From assembly GCA_030770545.1 (NCBI GenBank), contig CM061103.1:594001-658000 (forward strand): 64,000 nucleotides of DNA, written 5' to 3'. Position numbers and translations under genes: made by a program. Source of the stretch: Macropodus opercularis. Its lineage: Eukaryota > Chordata > Actinopteri > Anabantiformes > Osphronemidae. The notes under the pieces were generated by a model, which was not told where the DNA came from, made no database searches, and was given only the letters and a program-made list of their open reading frames with translations. Positions 23,801 to 34,535 of the stretch are shown in pieces. Each line of letters opens with the position of its first letter. The first letter of the stretch is position 1.

Positions 23801-26800
23801 CAGAACCTGAAGTGTTTGATTCCCACAGTGACCAGTTTGTCCATCAGCATTGGATTACACTTCACCCCAAATATCTTGTCCCTGTGACCCCTGCAGACAC
23901 GAGACACCGTTACAGCACAGAACAAAGAGCCAGGCTACCGACACGGTTCACGAAATGAATCATCACTTGGATTACGGTAAAACTGTTCAAACAGCAGGAC
24001 TAGTGTTGTTACTTGGCCGTAGCGAGTTTCTCTCCTCTCTTCCAGTCCCAGACTATGATTGAATGTCCGTCATCGAGTCCCACTGACACCAGACACTTTC
24101 CATCAGCTGTGGAGAAACACATCACCACCATCATTCGGGTATTTTTAACTGGCTCGACCCTAAAGATACACCACAGACAGCGGGTACCTGAGAAGTCCAG
24201 AGCACACACTCCTCTCTGATGGAAGCCCTTCAGTAGCGACAGACACTTCAGCGTCTGGACGTCCCACACGTGGACGGCTGGGTCCCTCCCCACCTGCACA
24301 TTAGAACCCACACGTTTCTAATTGTGCAGCTCGAGCTCCTGAGGAAACACCAGATGCCAGTTTAGACTTGTGTGTATGTGTATGTGCACCTGTCCTGTGG
24401 CCGCGTAGTCCTTCAGCGGGTGGATGCTGAGGCTCAGGATGTCGTCGTCGTGGCCGAGGTAGAAGCGCTGGCTGTGCAGCTGGCGGTTGTAGACCACACC
24501 CACCGCCGCCACGTGGTACAACACCTCCCCCCCCTGCGTGTAGTACAGGTTGTTCCTGCAGTCGTAGCCTCGGTACCTGCGGATTTCACCAACGGTCACA
24601 AAACTCGAACAGCATGTACGGGTCCGAGTCTGTAAGCGAGGGAGCGGATAAGTTACCCGTGAACAAACTGCAGCCGGAGGCCTTGGTCCGGGCCTCGCTG
24701 TCTCTTCAGAGATCCAACCTGCTGCTTCTTCTCTCTGCTCTGCTGCCGTAACTGAGGCAGGTCCTCCTTATACACCTGCAGGACACGGCAGCTCATCAGC
24801 GCGAAGGCTCGTTCGTTGTAACATCTGCCTCGTGATGTCAGTCACGAATCTGTCTGAAGGGAGTGAGGACTGACATCACCTCGTTATTTCTAATGTACAT
24901 TACAAGTCGCAGGTGTAGTGAGCAACCTGATGAGCTTTACCACAGTTCATACCAAATAAAAACCAGACATCACACAGAGACTGTTTAGATTCATCATCAC
25001 CAAGTGACGCTGGACTCTTTTCTCGGTGGAAAACCAAATTGTGAGCGTTTCACGGAGGTTCACCATCTGTCACGGATCAGCACCATTTAACCGCGACTCC
25101 CTGCTCCCCTTCACACACAGATTCAGTGAAAGGTAGAATAAAACATATACCATATACATTTGTCCTTGTACGTGGACACGATCATTAAGACTATTAAGAC
25201 TATTAAGTCTATTAAGGTTCGTCTTCTGGGTACCACAAATCTTGACATGACGGGTGGCCAGGAGAATGAGAAACGGAAAAGAATATAGAACAACCCAAAG
25301 GTGAAATATGTGGGAAAGTACACAATACGGTACTGTATGAAAACGAAGGAGGACGGAACCAAAAAAGACGAACGGGGCAAACCCACAACCAGTTGGACCC
25401 TAAGCTCTCTGGAGCGCCAGGCTGGAGGTGGAGGCGTGTGTCACGTATGACCCAGCCAGAGCCCAGCTCCTCTCTGGACTCAGCACGTACCTGTCTGTCG
25501 TAGTTGATCTGCGTTTCCTGCTCGATGTCGGAGTCGAGCTCAGGGACGTCTGATACGTCGCTGTCGGACTCTTCACTGTTGGAGTCGCCGTGACTGTCTG
25601 CAGGAGGAAACGAGCTTCGATGAACCCGATCGTCAAGGCAGCGGGCACTAGGAGTCGACTAACTTCTAACTCACACTGGCGCTAGTCTAGGAAACCAGGA
25701 GCAGCTTCTACAAGGCTTTTACCACATCTACTACATTTGTTGAACCCAAGAAAACATGAAGCCACTTATCAAGCGTTGAACTCTTGACCCCAGCACGGTT
25801 CACAAACTCTGGACCCTGGACCCACGCTCAGGATTCTGGATGCTCCTGATGTACCTTGTATGTTGACCTCCAGTCCTCCATTCATCACAGACTCTGGCAG
25901 AAACCTCCACTGGAAGAGGGCGTGATCCGCTCCCCCTGTGGTCAACACCCACTGCAGGTCATGGGACCAGCGGACGTTCGTAACGTGGGCCGAGTGGCCG
26001 ACGTACTTCTTGAATTTAGCTCCTAGGAAAAGCAAACATCAGGCTCATGAAGCAACACGACAAAGACACGAAGACAAAAGAAGGAGGGAGGACAGAGACC
26101 TTTCCTCAGACAGGGGAAGCGGTACAGCTTGACCAGGCCGAGGTCGTCTCCGGTCACGACCACAGCGGCCGAGTGGTTGGCGTCTACAGCGTTGATCTCA
26201 GTTAAATCTGAATACTTAGGCCAGATGCCGCTGACCTCTGGGCCCAGGACCCCACTCCAGGACGCCCATCGCTGACCTTTCACCTCGTCCTTACTGACGG
26301 GTTTCCCCACTGCAGGAGACACAGGGAGACGTTCTGTTAACAGAACAAACAGCCTCTGTGCACATTTTAACCACTGATCCCCAGAAACAGACAGAAGCGA
26401 ACAAAGACACGTCTGGACGGTGCAGATTTCAATCTTGGAATGTACCATGCAGCATCACAGCTTCGTCAGGTATTTCTGTCCTCCTTTCTTTGATTTGACG
26501 TCTCCACGCGACTGCAGTGGTTTAGAGTTTGCTCTGTTCCAGGGGCTGTGAGATACTTTATCCACAGGAAAAGCCACAGGTTGTGTTTTCATAAGTACAG
26601 AGCTGTTGATCAGGAAAGTGAGGCCATGTGACGCTGTTTATCGCTGCTGCAGGACAAACGCTGGACTGATCTTAACGCGACGGCAGAAGGAGATCAGATG
26701 GAGGCTGTGATGATATATATATAAATGAATATTCATGTTTGTCTGGAGATGAATTCCTCTGTCCCCATAAGCTAGTGTTGCAGAAGACCCATCCCTGTAA

Positions 26801-29800
26801 CATGGATTCTGTAATGCGAGGCCCAGAGGGCAGAGCAGACTCACTGGGCATCCGGTAGAAGAGACGTTCCCCAGCGCCGTCGTTGGTCTGCAGTACTTTG
26901 CTGTCCAGAGACCAGTCGAGGTGTGTGATGAAGCTGCAGGATTTACTGCATTCTCCAACCTGCAGGAATTAAAGAGTAAAACACCAGCAGGGAGTTTCTA
27001 CGCGCGCCACAGCAGGAAGCAGCCGCCGGACTACGGCTGGAGGATCCTACCTTCTTGTACCTCTGGGCAACCGTGTAGATGTCCACCAGTCCATCGTTGG
27101 AACCGACGGCGAGATAGGCTCCGTCTGGAGAGAACTTCATCTCGTGTATCACCTCCTTTCTGTCTTTGATGTGAACGACTTCCGTCATGTCTCTGAGGGC
27201 AGAAAACATCCCGTTACAACCACATCATGATGAGTTCAAGTCAGAGTTGACCTGTGAGTCTGTGCTACCTGACTCTCAGCACAGTGAAGGATCCGTCCTT
27301 CATGCCCAGAGCCAGCTGGGCTCCGTCCCCACTGAACGCCAGGCTGCGCACAGCCTCCTCCATGTTACAACGAGCGATGAGGGCGTGATCCACCAGACTC
27401 CACAGCCTGACACACAGACACGTGTTAGATTTACATTGCCCCCTGTGACCCAGGACTTCATCAACAGCCGCTGGCAGTTTGCGCTGGTTCTGATCGCTCT
27501 GACTCCCTGAGCGCCACTGACCTGACCGAGCGGTCGTCGCTGCCAGTCACAGCCAGAGGTTTTTTGGGGTGCACGTCCAGCGCCCAGAGCTCGCCCTCGC
27601 TGTGTCCCTGCATGATCAGCAGCGGTTTGTCCCGGTCCCTCACCATCACCTGGACAAGACCAGCAGGTTCCAGATGTTACATGATAAAAACATTCATACG
27701 GTGATGATCCAGGGTAAACTGCGTGTGTGGGCCAGAGATCAGGCTACAGATCCAACCAACTGAATGACAAAGACGCTGTTCACCTCAAAGATCTCGCTGT
27801 CCTGCGTTCCTGCCAGGATGCGGTCGGCTCGCCAGCAGACGCTGCGAATAGACAGACCTGGAGGACAAGGAAGAGCATTCCATTAACTGTCAGAATAAAA
27901 GCTGAAACAGTCAGGAAGCAGGAAGGAAGGAAAAAGAAAAACTTGAACGTTTGTATCCAAACTACTGTACGCAGAGAGCAAACAACACGAAGGTTTCGAA
28001 CCAACACCTCTTCCAACCGACTGAACATGAACAATGCTAGTCACATCCTGAGGACGAAGCGGATCTGGACCCACGTTGATTCTGTATCAGGACCAGATGC
28101 TCACGAAGACATCACCTGCCAAGGAACGTTCAGTGCTCTCAACATTCAGCAGGAGATTGACAGGAAGAGTTTGGCTTTAGAAAGCAGAGAGTGACATTTA
28201 ACCCCAGAAGGTTGATCCAGGTTAAACCAGGGTTAAAGAGCAGCCTGGTTTAACCTCCTCCACCTGTGGTGATGTGTGTACGGTAGTCAATCCACCCGCC
28301 GGACAGCGTACCCTTGTATCCCTGCTCCGCCTCTCGCAGGTCGATCTTGGTGATTGGTTTAAAATCGATGTCCCACAGTCGGACGCAGCCGTCTCTGCCT
28401 CCTGTAGCAAAACCCTCCTCACAGGAAAACATGCTGAAGATGCCAGCCTGCGCACACACACACACAGATTCGTCTTCAAATTACAGGTCGTGTCACTTTA
28501 GTCCAGCAGTAGAAAAGAATCACAGACCACACGGGACTGCAGAGAAAAGGACACAAAACAAACGGGTCCATTTTACCGAAAGAACCAACATGTGGCCGTC
28601 CGGACGTCGGATCAGTGTTAGCACTGAATCCACCAACTGGACCATTCGCACGTGGTTCTCACAGACATGTGCGTGACACTCACCCCGTGCGCGGCCTGGA
28701 CCGTGCGGACCAGGTTCAGGCCCTTCCACACGTAGACGTCCCCGTTGAGGGCCCCAGAGTAAGTGACGTCATCCTTAGCTGCAGCTACACACAGGATGGT
28801 CTGCAAGTCTCCCGTCTTCCCAAAAATCCCCCTTTTAGGAGTGAGAGCGTTTCCACACAGAGACCAGAACTACGCAGGGCGAGAAGAAGGTTTCAGTGCA
28901 GAGCCGAACTTCCTGCCTTCACGATGTTCACGTCTGCGGTCTGTTACCTTGATGTGTTTGACTCCGCAGCTCACCAAGCGGTTCTGCTGAAACGGGTCCC
29001 AGCAGATGTCGAAGATCTGAAGGGGACAGAAGAGATGCTGACACACGCAGGACACAGATCCTAAGCAAACACACGCACCCACCCTGTCCGAGTGTCCCGT
29101 GGCTGCCGCCAGGATCTTCCCTCGCTTCCACTCCCAGATACAAACTGTGTTCTTGGCATCCAGGCCGACCGAGGCCAATCGCTGCAGAGAGAGAGACGAG
29201 ACGCGATTCAGACTAATCACACGTTGAACCTTTAAATGTGTGATCGTGTGTCTTTGAGTCGCTGCCACCGAAACTCACACACATGAACTAAACCGCTGAG
29301 CTGAATCAGACTCCACATTACTAATCAACCTGCTGCACCCAAAGCCAAAGCACTGGATTTATGAGTATTCTATTGATTTGTTGATTTACTCAGTCAAGTC
29401 ATTGCGACCGAAGGCTCGGCCAGAAGCAAAAACTGCAGACTCAACAACACGGCTCATTTACGGAGCCACAGCCTAGTCCAGCGTTTGCGGATAGATTTTA
29501 CAGAAACACAAACCAGCTATTTTCAGACCATAACATCAGGTTTGTTGACGCCATCCAATAACTGACTCGTCCACATGCAACAGAAATACCTGCATGTCTC
29601 CGTATGAAATGGACAGAATGTGAACAAAAACTAAACTACGCCTGCAGCTGAATAAAAGGTTTGTGTTAATCGTGTTTTTCTGTTTGAAGTGACGCGTCAA
29701 ACACAACCTCACTTCATAAAGTGAGACTTCATAAACCATCGATCATGAAGATTTACTTTCCGCAAAGATTCTGTGCTTTCAGTACGGAGCTTCCAAGAAA

Positions 29801-32800
29801 GCAACACAAAAAAGAACCGGCAAAACTAAAAAATTAAAAAGTAAAACCTAAAAATACATACATTTGACTGAACACAGTTAAATAAAGAAAGTATTATTTC
29901 AGATCCTTTTTTATGGAAGGATGATGACAAATTGATCCACATCTGAAAAGACTCACTTAAAGGAAAAGTCGGATCCAACTTTCTTTTTGTTCTGATGCAA
30001 GCTAAAAAATGAGCCAGAGCCCAGGAGGCGTCCAGCCCGCTCTGCCGCCAGCGTGTTGACTGGGGAGTGAAACGCTCCGTTCACTGGGCGTAAGTGCCGC
30101 CACTCGCTGCCAGACTCATTTCACAGATTGGTGAAACGGCCCAAAGCAGATGTTACACAGGCCGCAGCAGGATTATTTTGATCCCTTACACATAAAGCAG
30201 GACGTCCAGCGCTTTACACCGTTCTCTGTGATGGTATATCTGTACCGCGATGCCACCTCATCTGGGTCAGACGCATTCACTGAAGGAGCACGTCCATTAT
30301 TTAAGATCCACCGCAGTCAGAAACAGGTTTCACACTGAATAAATGATTGAAATGTTCACTAGTCTTCGTATATGTGTAACGGAGCATAAACATCAAGCAG
30401 CGCTGTGTTTGTTGTGTTACAATCATTGTGTCTGTAGTTTGTGAACACGCTTCTCCTTCCAACTGTCTCGCTCTACGTGAAGTGATGATGTGCTTCTCTC
30501 TGCTGCCTGTGTGAGTGTACGTCACCTGTCCGTCGGCGCTGAACGCGAGGCAGGCGATGCCGTGGGTGTGTCCGCCGAGCAGCAGAGACACGGTTTGGAC
30601 GGTGAAGGTGTCCCAAACACACACGTACGGATCCTTCCCCACCTGACCCGTCGCCACCAGGGAACGCTCCGGGTGCAACGCCAAGCTGAGAAGGAGGGAG
30701 GGAGGAAGGGAGGGAGGAAGGGAGGGAGGGGAAGGAAGGAGGAGGGAAGGGAAGGGAAGGGAGGGGAGGGGAGGAAGGAGGAGGGAAGGGAAGGGAAGGG
30801 AGGGAGGAAGGGAGGGAGGGGGAGGAAGGAGGAGGGAAGGGAAGGGAGGGGAAGGGAAGGGGAGTAAGGAGGAGGGAGGAAGGGAGGGAGGGGGAGGAAG
30901 GAGGAGGGAAGGGAAGGGAAGGGAAGGGAGGGGAGGGGAAGGGGAGTAAGGAGGAGGAAAGGGAAGGGAAGGGAGGGGAAGGGGAGTAAGGAGGAGGGAA
31001 GGGAAGGGAGGGGAAGGGGAGTAAGGAGGAGGGAAGGGAAGGGAAGGGAAGGGAGGGGAAGGGGAGTAAGGAGGAGGGAAGGGAAGGGAGGGGAAGGGGA
31101 GTAAGGAGGAGGGAAGGGAAGGGAGGGGAGGGGAAGGGGAGTAAGGAGGAGGAAAGGGAAGGGAAGGGAGGGAGGGGGAGGAAGGAGGAGGAAAGGGAAG
31201 GGAAGGGAGGGGGAGGAAGGAGGAGGGAAGGGAAGGGAAGGGAAGGGAAGGGGAGTAAGGAGGAGGAAAGGGAAGGGAAGGGAGGGGAGGGGAAGGGGAG
31301 CAAGGAGGAGGAAAGGGAAGAGAAGGGAGGGGAAAGGAGGGGGAGGAAGGAGGAGGAAAGGAAAGGGAAGGGAAGGGAGGGAGGGGGAGGATGGAGGAGG
31401 GAAGGGAAGGGAAGGGAAGGGAAGGGAAGGAGGAGGAACAGTGAGAAACAAAGACAGAGCATTACCAGTTAGGAAGGAAGGAAGGAAGGAAGGAAGGAAG
31501 GAAGGAAGGAAGGAAGGAGTTAGCAGCAGGTGCTGCTCTCGTGTCCTTCGCTGCAGCTCGTTTACTGTGTGGACGCGTCTGCTGCTGCTTCTTTTCTTGT
31601 TCTGCAGGTTTTTGTGAGGAATCTGGAAAGGGAGCAGCAAAGCTCCTTGACTCTTTCGCTCCTTTGTGGAGGGTCAGTGTTTGTTCTCCTTTACAGACGG
31701 AGCTAGAAATACGCTCAGGTTCCAACATTAACATGTTACTCCTCCTCAAACAAAAGTCATAACCAGGTGGGACCAGGTGTGTCGGCCGCAGACGATCTCA
31801 AGAATGCTGTCACCTGAGCATGCGCACCTTCAACGTCCCGCCTCCTCCTCAGCCTGTCAGCCAACGAGCCCGCTAGCTGCTGGGGTTGCCATGACGACCA
31901 CAACACGGACCAAGGGCACAGGATGTTAGATGAAAACAGGGGAGTCAAGGTCAAAACAGCTGAAAACACCCGGTAGGCCGCAGTGCCCAGGCGTCGCTGG
32001 TTTGTCTCCAGGAAGCAGTGGACGGTCCTCTGTAGGGTGTACCGTCACCAGGTCAGACACTTCTGCCATGATGTTGGACGCGCTGCTGGTTCTAACCCGG
32101 TTCTGTGAGGTTCTGCTTGTTTTCATAGCTCATCTCGACCTAAAGCAAGTTATTGTCACGTTGGCGTCTTTTGCACCAGAGAACGTGGCCAACACTAGCT
32201 TCGTTAGCTGCTACATGACAGAAGCTAACGTATGGGAGCCGCTAGCGTTAGCAAGCTAAGGCTAACGTCGTCTTCTTCAGGTCAGAGCTAGCATCACATA
32301 ACGTGGTCATGAAGATAAGGCGCGATGTCACCATACAAGTTGTATTTACAAAAATATAGGCGGATATTTAAATTGTATTTACTTTATTACGCAGTTGCTT
32401 AAACTAGTTCGTCGTGTCCAGGAGCTGTCGACTCTCCTGGACGTTACGACCGGACGGCGCTTTACGGCAGCTTGTAGGTCTGCGGTCCAGCGCTGAAGGT
32501 AATGACACCAAGAAACTACGACATGGACGTTTGGCTTCATCAGACTTTAGGGACCACTGGTGTTATGGGGCAACAACAAAAGCCATGGATGGATGGATGG
32601 ATGGATGAACGAACGGATGGATGAATGGATGGATGGATGGATGGATGGACGGATGAACGGATGGATGAATGGATGGATGGATGGACGGATGAACGAACGG
32701 ATGGATGGATGGATGAACAAATGGATGGATGAATGGATGAATGGATGGATGGACGGACGGACGGACAGATGAACGAACGGATGGATGGATGGATTGATGA

Positions 32801-34494
32801 ATGAATGGATGGATGGATGGACGGATGAACGAACGGATGGATGGATGAACGAACGGATGGATGAATGGATGGATGGATGGACGGATGAACGGATGGATGA
32901 ATGGATGGATGAACGAACGGATGGATGAATGGATGGACGGATGATTGATGGATGGATGGATGGATGAACGAACGGAAGGATGGATGGATGAACGAACGGA
33001 TGGATGAATGGATGGACGGATGATGGATGGATGGATGATGGATGAATAAATGGATGGATGAATGAATGGATGATGGATGGATTGATAATTGATGAATGAA
33101 TGGATGGATGATGGATGGATGAATGATGGATGGATGATTGATGAATGGATGGATGGATGGATGAATGGATGATGGATGGATTGATGATTGATGAATGAAT
33201 GGATGGATGATGGATGGATGAATGGATGGATGATTGCTGAATGAATGGATAGATGGACGATTGATGAATGGATGGATGGATGATGGATGGATGATTGATG
33301 ATTTATGAATGAATAGATGGATGATTTATGAATGAATGGATGGATGATGGATGGATGAATGGATAGATGGATGATTGATGAATGGATGATGGATGGATGG
33401 ATGATGAATGAATGGATGGATGATGGACGGATGATTGATGAATGAATGGATGGATGGATGATTGATGAATGAATGGATAGATGGATGATTGATGAATGGA
33501 TGGATGATGGATAGATGAATGGATGGATGGATGATTGATGATTTATGAATGAATGGATGGATGGATGATTTATGAATGGATGGATGGATGGATGATTGAT
33601 GAATGAATGGATGATTGATGAATGAATGGATGGATGGATGGATGATTGATGAATGAATGGATGGATGGATGGATGATTGATGAATGAATGGATGGATGGA
33701 TGATTTATGAATGAATGGATGGATGGATGATTGATGAATGAATGGATGATTGATGAATGAATGGATGGATGGATGGATGATTGATGAATGAATGGATGGA
33801 TGATTGATGAATGAATGGATGGATGGATGGATGAATCCCAGCTCAGTCAGTTGTAGGAAACTCAAAACGTCCAGGCTGTGAAAACACTGATGGGTCACAT
33901 TATTATTATTTTATTATTTCCTTGCTGGGTCAATAATGTGCCTGAAGACGTTTAACAGAGCAACGACAAGTCGCCTGAACTTTCCGTTCTCATCAGATTT
34001 TCTTTTAATTGTGTAAGATGTTCTGCTTTGTCCTCACTTCACACTTTGTCTGCTCGCCACCCTTGTCCTTGGGAAAAGCTGCCATCTGTTCGACGGAGCA
34101 CGCGGTGGAGTCGCTCCTGGGCATTTATAGACGCTGCACTATTCCACTAGCTGCTAACAATAGAGCTGAGAGTGCAGCAGTGATAATGTGATTCATAAAT
34201 GATTCACCTGCAGGGAGCTGCGTTTCAAACTACAGGAGAACCGAGGACGCACCAGCAAACGCGGCTCATTCACTGCGACACCGTTTGTGTAAAGATGGTT
34301 GTAATCGAACAAGCGTCTTGTTTTTCTGCTCCTGCTGCTGACGGGCTCCTTATCCAGCCAAACTCCAGGCTACGGGTCTGACAAATCATCATAAACCGCC
34401 GCAGAAGGACGTTGGTGCTGCCAGCAGATCTGACTGAAAGCAGGCAATCTGGGAAGCGTTCATCACAGAGATAATGAGCACACACACACACACG

Positions 34495-34535
<41 letters not shown>

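Noticed and set aside
30473..31640. Proline/serine/leucine-rich open frames of 329 and 372 codons
   Set aside because: They are translations of the purine satellite on the reverse strand, running into eml6 exon 2 out of frame.
33326..33898. 190-codon frame rich in HPSIHSFINHP
   Set aside because: It is a translation of the GGAT/GAAT tandem repeat and has no coding support.
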